DNA of 28,363 nucleotides from Myxococcota bacterium. GTDB taxonomy: Bacteria; Myxococcota_A; UBA9160; SMWR01. Below the pieces are notes generated by a model. That model saw nothing but the letters and a program-made list of their open reading frames with translations, made no database searches and was not told the DNA's origin. This document shows, one piece after another, positions 1-6,951 of the stretch (its first letter is position 1; every line of letters begins with the position of its first letter). The position numbers and the translations under genes were made by a program. The stretch covers positions 228,743 through 257,105 of the forward strand of contig JAKVBI010000002.1 of NCBI GenBank assembly GCA_022447545.1. The letters are read 5' to 3'.

Positions 1-173
1 ACCAGGGAGACCTCATTGCCGAGCATTTGCATGTCGGCTCCCGCCATTCCAGAGGATCCAACCAGCAAGAGCAGAGCAATTGCGAGTGCAAAGCCACCGT
101 GCAGGAGGGATTTCCCCCCCAAACGTATCGGGACTCTCGATTGATGGATCGTCTGAAGGCGCATGAGTCTCAT
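1..173 (-). CDS. Secreted protein, N-terminal fragment (runs off the left edge)
   Basis: An open frame from ATG at 173 (second ATG at 164) reads leftwards to the window edge without a stop, giving 57 residues. It begins with a basic stretch, then a strong hydrophobic core (ALAIALLLLVGSSGMAGA) followed by Ala-Gly-Ala, which is a typical Sec signal peptide; the mature protein would start near ADMQMLGNEV. An AAAGG sequence lies about 6 nt upstream of the ATG. The gene lies downstream of the large repeat protein in the same direction, separated by about 200 bp holding three hairpins, so it may be a separate transcript or read through weakly. The function cannot be named from the visible part. Its position suggests a possible partner of the repeat protein, but that is inference. 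Confidence 0.65.
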   Translation of the reverse strand, partial: MRLMRLQTIHQSRVPIRLGGKSLLHGGFALAIALLLLVGSSGMAGADMQMLGNEVSL

Positions 174-216
174 GGAACCTTTCGCTTTCGGTCATTCGAA
201 GAAGAGAAGAGGACCG

Positions 217-277
217 AAAAAAACTTCGAGGCCGGGGCCGGTGGACCCTCTTTCGAGAAACCACCGGCCCCTTTTTT
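217..277. terminator. Strong hairpin with U-tracts, bidirectional terminator candidate
   Basis: An 11-bp perfect GC-rich stem (234-244 pairing with 261-271, 16-nt loop) is followed directly by six T on the plus strand (272-277). On the minus strand the stem is followed, after about 10 nt, by seven T (complement of 217-223). The plus-strand reading is a textbook intrinsic terminator but no plus gene precedes it. The minus reading would end transcription of the repeat-protein gene. Confidence 0.6.
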
Positions 278-284
278 GACCTCA

Positions 285-335
285 GTTGAGAGAGGGGGCC
301 TCCCTCAACCAGCGACTTCCGCTAAAAGAAGTCGC
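285..335 (-). other. Two consecutive hairpins downstream of the repeat-protein gene
   Basis: Two further inverted repeats lie between the stop codon at 376 and the terminator: an 8-bp stem GCGACTTC/GAAGTCGC (312-319 with 328-335, 8-nt loop), and GTTGAG/CTCAAC (285-290 with 304-309) with additional inner G/C pairing. With the terminator at 217-277 they form a three-hairpin 3' region, which could stabilise the 3' end of the transcript. Confidence 0.45.
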
Positions 336-375
336 GAGTGTGCTTGGATTAGATTACCCAATCCTCACACGCATG

Positions 376-2505
376 TTATTGGGGTCCGGGACCCTGCGGC
401 TGGAAGCCAACCGATGCAGTGACGTTCACGTTCACGTTCTGCACGGCGGCCGCACCCGAGTTCATCGCCACGGCGTTCACACCATAGACATGCTGGAAGT
501 TATAACCTCCGTCCATGGAGTTTCCGGCGTTCAACGACGATTCCGCGTTTTCGGCCCAGACCACGCTGTTGCCAGACACCGAAGTGTCGAGCACGTTGTT
601 GGCCACGTGCGCGTTGTCGCCGATGTGGAGAATCACGTCGTCCGACGTGTTCCCGTCACCCGCAACCGCGGTCACACCCTCGGCGAGGTTTCCGCCTCCC
701 GTGACTGCCATCCCGCTGCCGCCGGTGTTGTTGGTGTTGCCGTCGCCAACATTTGCGTTCGTGCCAGTATTCTGGCCACTGGCACTGCCGTCACCAGATG
801 TTTCAGACACAGCGCTTTGGTTATCCGTGGTCGAACTGTTGTCCCCATTCGACTCATTCCGGTCGCCATTGTTGGCGTCACCCTGCGTGCCGGACACAAT
901 GCCCGTACCATTGTTGGCATCGTTGGCACCATCGGCGAAGCTGCCACTACCAGTCTGAGCTGAGTTGCCCGTGGAGCTGGCCACGTTGCCGTCACCATTG
1001 TTGGCGTCACCGTCCGCATCGGCCAGAGTACCGCTGCCACTCTGGGACGCACCTCCGGAACCGGCGTTGTTGCCCGCACCCGAGTTGGCGTCTCTGGCGA
1101 CACCCGCCTGGTTGTGTGCACCAGTGTTGGCGTCTCCGCCGCCATTTACATTCTGGTTGCCTTCACCGTTGTTGGCGTCACCCTGCGTGCCGGAAACTTG
1201 ACCCGTACCATTGTTGGCATCGCCCTGCGTGCCGGAAACTTGATCCGAACCATTGTTGGCGTCGCCCTGCGTGCCGGAAACTTGATCCGAACCATTGTTG
1301 GCATCGTTGGCACCATCGGCGAAGCTGCCACTACCGGTCTGAGCAGAGTTGCCCGTGGAGCTGGCTACGTTGCCGTTACCATTGTTGGCGTCGTTTTGGC
1401 CATCGGCGAAGCTACCACTGCCCGTCTGCGAGGAGTGGCCAGCGCCCGAAGCGTTACCGTTGCCAGTGTTGGCGTCGTTGTTGGCCTCGTTCTGGATGCC
1501 AGAACCCGTGTTGGCATTATGGCCTGTTTGAGCCGCGTTGCTTTGACCGTTGTTGGCGTCACCCTGCGTGCCGGAAATTTGATCCGAACCATTGTTGGCG
1601 TCGCCCTGCGTGCCGGAAACTTGATCCGTACCATTGTTGGCATCGCCCTGCGTGCCGGAAACTTGATCCGAACCATTGTTGGCATCGCCCTGCGTGCCGG
1701 AAACTTGATCCGAACCATTGTTGGCATCGTTGGCACCATCGGCGAAGCTGCCACTACCGGTCTGAGCAGAGTTGCCCGTCTGGCTGGCTACGTTGCCGTC
1801 ACCAATGTTGGCGTCACCCTCTGAATCGGCCTGATTACCGGTGCCACTCTGGGACGCACCTTGGGAACCGGTGATGTTGGAGGCACCCGTGTTGGCTTCA
1901 CCCTGCGAGCCAGCCACGTTGCCTTCACCGTTGTTGGAGTCGCCCTGCGTACCAGCCGTGTTGCCGTCACCCGCCTGGGAGTCGCGCTCAGCATCGGACA
2001 GAGCACTGTTGTCGCCGGTCTGGGCGGACCCACCGGTTCCACTCGTGATGCCCTGACCCGTGTTTGCATCGTGGCCACCATCGGCGAGGTTGCCAGCACC
2101 GGTCTGAGCGGATTTACCGACCTCAGAGGCATTGGCATCACCATTGGCGTTGTTGGAATCATCACCCGATCGGGCCTGATTACTGTAGTCACCGGTCTGC
2201 GCAGCATCGGTGTCCGCGGCGTTGGAATCGCCTACGCCGGCCGCATAGCCGATACCGTTGGCGTTTCCTTCGCCGGTCTGGGCGTCTTTGCCAGCATCAC
2301 TTTGATTGTTCTCTTCGCCCGTCTGTGCTGCCTGGGTATCGCCGGCAAGATTTGCCTCCCCAGCATTTGCATCGTCATCGGCCGCGGCATTCTGATTGCC
2401 GTCAGCCGCGGACTGGTTGCCTTCGATCTCAGCTTCGGTTGCGAGTGCGCCATTGGCGCTCAACACAAAGCAGAGAGCTCCGGCGATCATCAGTACACGT
2501 CTCAT
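376..2505 (-). CDS. Giant acidic 14-residue-repeat secreted protein, curlin-like repeats
   Basis: 709 residues. Residues 1-22 are a signal peptide (MRRVLMIAGALCFVLSANGALA). From about residue 43 to 550 the chain is built of about 34 units of 14 (sometimes 15) residues with consensus [GN]-[DS]-A-[NQ]-[NT]-G-x-[GD]-[NSQ]-x-[AS]-[GD]-x-x. Examples are GDANNGSDQVSGTQ and NSAQTGSGSFADGA. Many units contain Q/N-x-G-x-x-N-x-A, the core of the curlin (CsgA) repeat, although curlin units are longer. The repeats are rich in Asp, Asn, Gly, Ala and Gln, with almost no Lys/Arg and no Cys. The last 125 residues (about 585-709) are a different, Val/Asn-rich domain. ATG 2505 has AGGAAGG about 10 nt upstream. 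A sigma-54 promoter lies about 130 bp upstream. A short-period beta-solenoid or amyloid-like surface or biofilm fibre is my inference. No csgG/csgB-type partner is visible in the window. Confidence 0.85.
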   Translation of the reverse strand: MRRVLMIAGALCFVLSANGALATEAEIEGNQSAADGNQNAAADDDANAGEANLAGDTQAAQTGEENNQSDAGKDAQTGEGNANGIGYAAGVGDSNAADTDAAQTGDYSNQARSGDDSNNANGDANASEVGKSAQTGAGNLADGGHDANTGQGITSGTGGSAQTGDNSALSDAERDSQAGDGNTAGTQGDSNNGEGNVAGSQGEANTGASNITGSQGASQSGTGNQADSEGDANIGDGNVASQTGNSAQTGSGSFADGANDANNGSDQVSGTQGDANNGSDQVSGTQGDANNGTDQVSGTQGDANNGSDQISGTQGDANNGQSNAAQTGHNANTGSGIQNEANNDANTGNGNASGAGHSSQTGSGSFADGQNDANNGNGNVASSTGNSAQTGSGSFADGANDANNGSDQVSGTQGDANNGSDQVSGTQGDANNGTGQVSGTQGDANNGEGNQNVNGGGDANTGAHNQAGVARDANSGAGNNAGSGGASQSGSGTLADADGDANNGDGNVASSTGNSAQTGSGSFADGANDANNGTGIVSGTQGDANNGDRNESNGDNSSTTDNQSAVSETSGDGSASGQNTGTNANVGDGNTNNTGGSGMAVTGGGNLAEGVTAVAGDGNTSDDVILHIGDNAHVANNVLDTSVSGNSVVWAENAESSLNAGNSMDGGYNFQHVYGVNAVAMNSGAAAVQNVNVNVTASVGFQPQGPGPQ
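1171..1296 (-). repeat. Tandem 42-bp repeats, block A (3 units)
   Basis: Three nearly identical 42-bp units (1171-1212, 1213-1254, 1255-1296) encode GDANNG(S/T)(D/G)QVSGTQ-type units. Differences are single bases, so duplication is recent relative to the more degenerate flanking units. Confidence 0.85.
1552..1719 (-). repeat. Tandem 42-bp repeats, block B (4 units)
   Basis: Four nearly identical 42-bp units start at 1552, 1594, 1636 and 1678. Together with about 75 bp of the following sequence they duplicate block A: 1171-1372 and 1594-1795 are almost the same at a 423-bp offset (141 codons, in frame). A third, partial copy of the flank lies near 913-1000. These are in-frame direct repeats inside the coding sequence. 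Confidence 0.85.
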
Positions 2506-3159
2506 AAGGCTCGGTCCTTCCTGAGGTTGAGGATCGCTTGATTTCCTGCCCGGCCATTCTGCGCCATTCGGTCTTTCCGCCTAGCACCCGGCATCTCCGC
2601 TTGTGCGCAAATGCGACCGAGACGGAGCGCATATGTGCAATTCATGTGCCGAAATGGAAAAATTGATAATTTTCAAGCCTTTGTGTGAGATTGAAGCTTT
2701 CCAACGGTTTGAAATTGCGGGCTTTTTGCCTCGGTAAGTTACTTAGATCTGATGTTAATTACCCACGGGGAGAGGGGTTTGCTCCACGCCATATAGGTAA
2801 AATTATTCAGTAATTGCGAACAAAAGTGCCGTGGGTGTGAAACCATGTTCCATTGTAGACACGTAGGAATTTTATCCCATCCGTGCCCAGAAGCGACCGC
2901 GGCGGGTGCGGATGAAGCAGAGGTATCGCCAAGCTGGTGGTCAGAGGGTCGGAAAGCGACGGCCTGAGAACCTTCCTCGATAGAGGGTAGGATCTGGGTT
3001 GGCCGGGAACTCACCCCGGGTCGGTTGAACCTCCATCCATCTCTCCAATCCATCCATCCACCCGCAAAGGGCCAGAAGAGCAGAGGGCTGCCTCGGACTG
3101 GCACTCGTCGCTCTTCCAGGGACTTCTGCGGGACACTCAGTCGGAACCCAGGGGAGCTC
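2506..3159. other. Gene-free region between divergent genes
   Basis: No convincing gene is present. The part from about 2640 to 2850 is distinctly AT-rich against the GC-rich background. It holds the sigma-54 promoter, an imperfect palindrome AAAATT-gat-AATTTT near 2660, an inverted repeat ACCCACGG/CCGTGGGT (2761-2768 with 2829-2836), and inside it AATTA/TAATT near 2800-2814. Near 3030-3063 there is a low-complexity run of ATCC repeats. The promoter of the plus-strand ATPase operon must also lie here but I cannot fix it. Confidence 0.5.
2636..2650 (-). promoter_or_regulatory. Sigma-54 (-24/-12) promoter for the repeat protein
   Basis: On the minus strand the sequence reads GGCAC-N5-TTGCA, with the invariant GG and GC exactly 10 nt apart. 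This matches the sigma-54 consensus TGGCAC-N5-TTGCW except for the first T. The start point would be near 2626, giving a leader of about 120 nt before the ATG at 2505. Sigma-54 promoters need an enhancer-binding activator; I could not identify its site with confidence. Confidence 0.6.
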
Positions 3160-4914
3160 TTGTCCAGCGACCGTTCACTGCTCAATATCCTCCGTCGGAT
3201 CGACGGCCGGGGTTACGGTGCCTACAAGGACCTCCACGGTCGGTACGAACTCGAGGAATGCACCCTGTTCGTCGATCACGTTCAGGGAGATCCCTTTGCG
3301 GCCCCGTCTCGTATCCGGGTCCGAGTCGACATGGGCCTTGCACAGCTACCCGATGGGTTGTGGGACAGCGCGGTGCGACGACTCGCGCTGGAGGACTACC
3401 TGGCGCGTAGGGTCCGCGCCCGAATTCCCCGGGCCGAGCCCAGGAGGCGCGGCAGTGGGAAGAGTGGGAAGATCTTCATCGATGCCGGCGGGCAAGAAGT
3501 GCTCGAGCGCACGGCCCTGGTCCTCGACGAAGACTTCGTCGAAGCGCGGCTTCAGGTGGGCCTGCCAGCGGCTGGTCGCCGCGTATTGGGTCGCGAGGCC
3601 GAACAGTTGCTGTGCAGCGACGTTCCGAGATTGGCCTTGGGTTCCCTGGTGTGGGAAGCATTCGATGAGGCCGAAGCTCGAAACTTCGTCGACTGTATCG
3701 AGAACCAGGAATACCTGCGCGAACAGCTTCAGGTTTACGGCCTGGTCGCCTTCGTCGCCAACGGATCGATTCTGCCCCGCGAGAGTGGTGCCAGCGATCG
3801 TCCTCTGCGTGGGTCCGATGTCGTGCCCTTCGATACCCCCGAGACCCTCCGCGTACAGCTCCCTCTCGCGACGCCCATGGAAGGACCCGAGGGATTGGTG
3901 GAAACGCTCACGGGGATGGGAATCCCTCGCGGAGTCACGCTCGTGGCAGGGGGGGGGTATCACGGGAAATCGACCCTCCTGCGGGCACTGGAGAGAGGTG
4001 TCTATCCCCACGTACCGGGCGACGGACGCGAGTGGGTCATCAGCGACCCCGGTCTCGTGAAGATCCGCGCCGAGGACGGCCGGCGCGTCGAATCCGTAGA
4101 CATCAGTGGCTTCATCGGGGCGTTGCCCCAGGGCCGCAGCACCCGGAGTTTTTCCAGCGACGACGCCAGCGGATCCACCAGTCAGGCAGCCAACATCGTC
4201 GAGGCGGCCGAAGCTGGCGCAGCCGGTCTGCTCCTCGACGAAGATACCTCTGCTACGAATTTCATGGTGCGAGATGCACGAATGAAGGCCCTCGTCCACG
4301 ACCGCGATGAGCCGATCACCCCCTTCGTAGAGCGGGTTCGAGAACTCTACGAGCATCACGGCATCTCGACCGTTCTGGTGATGGGCGGCTGCGGGGACTA
4401 CTTCGATGTCGCCGATCATGTGGTGGTACTCCGCGACTTCCAACCCCGCGACGCCACCTCCGAGGCCAGACGCATCGCCGACCGGCAAGTGAGGGAGCAG
4501 AGCATGGGGTCTCGAAAACCCATTGGAGAAATATCCGCGCGAATCCCTCAAGCGGAAAGTTTCGACGCCTCGCGGGGCCGGCGCGACGTCAAGATCGACG
4601 CGCGCGGAGTAGACCGCATTTCTTTCGGACGCGCCGACCTCGAACTGCGCGGCCTCGAGCAGTTGGTGGACGTGAGCCAGACTCGGGCCGTGGGTTACGC
4701 CATTCACTTGTCCGCGGAACGCTTCATGGGGCCCAGAACGACGCTTGCCGAGATACTCGACCGACTGGAGAATTTCTTTGACTCCAGAGGGCTCGATGAA
4801 CTCGACGTTTTTCACCGAACCGGCCACCATCCGGGAAACTTTGCGCGACCCAGACGCTTCGAAATCGCAGCCGCCATCAATCGGTTGCGCTCGCTGCGTA
4901 TGGAACAGGTCTGA
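3160..4914 (+). CDS. ABC-class predicted ATPase (COG3044 / PF09818 family)
   Basis: About 584 residues if started at TTG 3160. The open frame extends back to TTG 3025, but those first 45 residues are low-complexity and unlike the family. I place the N-terminus just before SLLNILRRIDGRGYGAYKDL, which looks like the usual family beginning, followed by the family-like DHVQGDPFAAPSRIRVRV. An AGGGGAG lies only 3 nt before this TTG, so the start is uncertain. Counted from 3160, the ATP-binding Walker A GGGYHGKST is at about 264, an ABC-signature-like SGSTSQAANI at about 337 and Walker B LLLDEDTSATN at about 357. This family of soluble ATPases includes the trypanosome RNA-editing-associated protein MRB1590; its bacterial role is undefined. 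The Walker A glycines are encoded by a run of nine G. A hydrolase gene follows 42 nt downstream, probably in one operon. Confidence 0.85.
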   Translation: MSSDRSLLNILRRIDGRGYGAYKDLHGRYELEECTLFVDHVQGDPFAAPSRIRVRVDMGLAQLPDGLWDSAVRRLALEDYLARRVRARIPRAEPRRRGSGKSGKIFIDAGGQEVLERTALVLDEDFVEARLQVGLPAAGRRVLGREAEQLLCSDVPRLALGSLVWEAFDEAEARNFVDCIENQEYLREQLQVYGLVAFVANGSILPRESGASDRPLRGSDVVPFDTPETLRVQLPLATPMEGPEGLVETLTGMGIPRGVTLVAGGGYHGKSTLLRALERGVYPHVPGDGREWVISDPGLVKIRAEDGRRVESVDISGFIGALPQGRSTRSFSSDDASGSTSQAANIVEAAEAGAAGLLLDEDTSATNFMVRDARMKALVHDRDEPITPFVERVRELYEHHGISTVLVMGGCGDYFDVADHVVVLRDFQPRDATSEARRIADRQVREQSMGSRKPIGEISARIPQAESFDASRGRRDVKIDARGVDRISFGRADLELRGLEQLVDVSQTRAVGYAIHLSAERFMGPRTTLAEILDRLENFFDSRGLDELDVFHRTGHHPGNFARPRRFEIAAAINRLRSLRMEQV

Positions 4915-4956
4915 GAGCGCCTTGTTGCCACGAAATCTCTCTCGTGAGGATGAAAC

Positions 4957-5838
4957 GTGCAACCTTCCTATCGCCGTGTACCGGGTGTCGATGGCCTTTC
5001 CCTCAACCTCGTGGATTGGGGGGGAGAGGGCACCCCTCTACTCCTCCTCCACGGATACGGCCACGGAGCACACCTCTGGGACACCTTCATCCCGGAATTG
5101 ATCCCCCAATACCATGTCTTGGCCCTCGACAGTCGAGGGCACGGCCGCTCGGACCATGATCCGGAGTTCCGGTACCACAACGCCGCCGTCGCTCGGGACC
5201 TCGAAGCCGTAGCGGAGCACCTCGAACTGAAAGCTGCAGTGGTCGTAGGTCATTCACAGGGCGGACTCGCCGCGATACGCTTGGCTGGACGGCATCCCGA
5301 ATGCGTACAGCGGCTGGTACTTGCTGAAACAGCACCTGATGGCTCTGCTCGTGGCGGTACACGCGAGACCCTTCGACTTCTCCAACCCACCTACGCGACT
5401 GAAGCCGAGTACGGGAAGATCCTCAGAGAGGTGTATCCAGGCCTCCGCTCCGAGGCCGTTCAAAGCCTCACCCATCACTTCCTCAAGGCGCTGGACGAGG
5501 GCGGTTTCTCACCGCGCCTCGATCCCCGATTCCTGCGCGGAAGTAGCAAGAAATCCGCCGAGCGACGGGGTGGCTTCGACCGTGAAGCCTGGGCCAGAAA
5601 AGAGGAAGGGCGGTTCTGGCATTACCTCGCCAAAGTGGCCTGCCCTACCCTTGTGATTCGCGGTGAACTCTCGCCGATGCTGCCGGAAGCCGCCCTTGAT
5701 CGTATGTGCGATGCGATCGTCGCCGACAGCCAAGCACGCACCCTGACCGGAGCTGGGCATGCCCTCATGCTCGACAACCCCAGTGAGTTCCGAGACGCGC
5801 TGACCCACTACCTCCTCGGTCACGCTCCTGAAAGCTGA
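4957..5838 (+). CDS. Alpha/beta hydrolase
   Basis: 293 residues from GTG 4957, preceded by GAGGA with 7 nt spacing. It has the alpha/beta-hydrolase fold signature: oxyanion-hole HGYG (32-35), LDSRGHGRSD (58-67), nucleophile elbow GHSQGG with Ser100, and a late catalytic His268 in GAGHALMLDNP. The usual acid position carries RGELSPML instead of a clear GxxD, so the third catalytic residue is uncertain (Glu may serve). Such enzymes cleave esters, lactones, C-C bonds or epoxides; the substrate cannot be told. It has no signal peptide, so it is cytoplasmic. It probably shares the transcript of the upstream ABC-class ATPase (gap 42 nt) and ends 36 bp from the convergent acyl-CoA dehydrogenase gene. 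Confidence 0.85.
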   Translation: MQPSYRRVPGVDGLSLNLVDWGGEGTPLLLLHGYGHGAHLWDTFIPELIPQYHVLALDSRGHGRSDHDPEFRYHNAAVARDLEAVAEHLELKAAVVVGHSQGGLAAIRLAGRHPECVQRLVLAETAPDGSARGGTRETLRLLQPTYATEAEYGKILREVYPGLRSEAVQSLTHHFLKALDEGGFSPRLDPRFLRGSSKKSAERRGGFDREAWARKEEGRFWHYLAKVACPTLVIRGELSPMLPEAALDRMCDAIVADSQARTLTGAGHALMLDNPSEFRDALTHYLLGHAPES

Positions 5839-5874
5839 GCGAAGGCAACCGACCCGATTGGCTCGGCGCCGCGC

Positions 5875-6951
5875 TCACCAACCCGACAGCTGGGCAACTC
5901 GTTCGCGGTGGATGGCCGGGGTTCCCAGGAACGCCCGGTCGAACATGGCCCGCTTGAACCAAAGCTGCACATCGCACTCCCAGGTGAACCCGATCCCACC
6001 GTGGGCCTCCACCGAATCACGAGCGATCTGCATGGCGCGATCGGTGATATGAGCCTTGGCGAGAGCGGAACTGCGCTCGGATTCTTCGCGAATGTGGTCG
6101 AAAGCATGAGCGGCGTACCAGTACAAAGCCCGCGCAGGCTCTATGTCGATGGCCATGTTCGCAAGTTGGTGTTTCAGAGCCTGAAAGTGGCCAATCGTGA
6201 CACCGAATTGCTCTCGAGTTTTCGCGTACTCGACCGACATGTCCACCAGGCGCTTGCCCGCCGCGAAGGCGTCCGCTGCCAGTAGGATGAGGCCGGCGTC
6301 CCGCACACGCGGGGCTGCACTGGCGCCATCCGGGAGAAGCTCGCACGCGCTCCCCTCGAAGGTTACGCGGTCGATACGGCGGGACCGATCGACACCCATC
6401 ATGTCCTCGATGTTGACTCCACCGGCACTGCGCTCCACCAGCGCCATGCCGCCCCCGGCGACACCAACCACCAAGAGGTCTGCGAGTGAAGCGGTGGGAA
6501 CATTCACTTTTTCGCCCGTCAGAGAACCGTTGGCCGAGAGACTCCAGGCAGAGGGATCCCATATCCCCCCCGGCTCCCCGAAGGCGACACTGGCAGTGCT
6601 GTCTCCGGTCGCGAGCCGCGGCAGCCAGGTCTTTTTCTGCTCGTCGCTCCCCCCAAGTTCGATGGCCAGGCATGCCAGTGAGTGCCCAAAGAAGGGACCC
6701 GGCGCTCCGCCCCAACCCAAGGCCTCGGCAGCCACCGCCAGGTCGAGCAATTCCAGGCCCGCCCCACCGTATTCCTCAGACACGATCAGGCCAGCCACCC
6801 CCATCTCCACCAGATTCGTCCAGAGCTTCGGGTCGTGCCCCGAATCCCCCTCGAAGATCTCGCGCAGGGCGGTGGCAGGCAGCTCGTTCTCGAGTAACTG
6901 CCGGAGCGTTTCATCCAGAAGTTCCTGTTCTTCCGAAAGGTCGAAGTTCAT
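5875..6951 (-). CDS. Acyl-CoA dehydrogenase, probable non-catalytic partner subunit
   Basis: 358 residues with N-terminal (MNFDLSEEQELLDETLRQLL), middle and C-terminal acyl-CoA dehydrogenase domains. The segment AVEYAKTREQFG-like (SVEYAKTREQFGVTIGHFQA) and EAHGGIGFTWE are family marks; FAD binds at the dimer interface. The position that is Tyr-Glu-Gly-Thr in MCAD-type enzymes reads FLGT here, so the usual C-terminal catalytic Glu is missing. This fits the smaller subunit of the alpha2-beta2 acyl-CoA dehydrogenases known from sterol side-chain oxidation in actinobacteria. Its ATG overlaps the stop of the upstream larger subunit (ATGA, 6948-6951), so the two are translationally coupled and likely form one enzyme. 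The substrate (bulky or long acyl-CoA) is inference. Confidence 0.88.
   Translation of the reverse strand: MNFDLSEEQELLDETLRQLLENELPATALREIFEGDSGHDPKLWTNLVEMGVAGLIVSEEYGGAGLELLDLAVAAEALGWGGAPGPFFGHSLACLAIELGGSDEQKKTWLPRLATGDSTASVAFGEPGGIWDPSAWSLSANGSLTGEKVNVPTASLADLLVVGVAGGGMALVERSAGGVNIEDMMGVDRSRRIDRVTFEGSACELLPDGASAAPRVRDAGLILLAADAFAAGKRLVDMSVEYAKTREQFGVTIGHFQALKHQLANMAIDIEPARALYWYAAHAFDHIREESERSSALAKAHITDRAMQIARDSVEAHGGIGFTWECDVQLWFKRAMFDRAFLGTPAIHRERVAQLSGW

Noticed and set aside
27-422. 131-codon plus-strand open frame at the left edge
   Set aside because: It runs through the terminator hairpin and antisense to the secreted-protein signal peptide; no ribosome binding site or family.
286-2541. 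Long plus-strand open frames (up to 373 codons) across the repeat gene
   Set aside because: They are antisense shadows of the repetitive, stop-poor minus-strand gene. Their Cys/Arg/His-rich or Val/Gly-rich translations lack signal peptides and family marks, whereas the minus frame has a signal peptide, ribosome binding site and promoter.
2761-2836. A CRISPR-like or riboswitch element in the AT-rich gap
   Set aside because: There is only one inverted repeat pair, with no regularly spaced repeats and no recognisable riboswitch core such as cyclic-di-GMP, cobalamin or TPP motifs.
3030-3063. ATCC-rich short repeats as a phase-variation tract
   Set aside because: The repeats are imperfect and too few, and probably lie in the untranslated leader given the preferred start at 3160.
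2739-3185. 148-codon minus-strand open frame in the gap before the ATPase
   Set aside because: It crosses AT-rich regulatory sequence and the ATCC low-complexity run, has no ribosome binding site and no recognisable domain.
3346-4962. 538-codon minus-strand open frame antisense to the ABC-class ATPase
   Set aside because: The plus frame has Walker A, Walker B and signature motifs; the minus frame is a GC-rich shadow.
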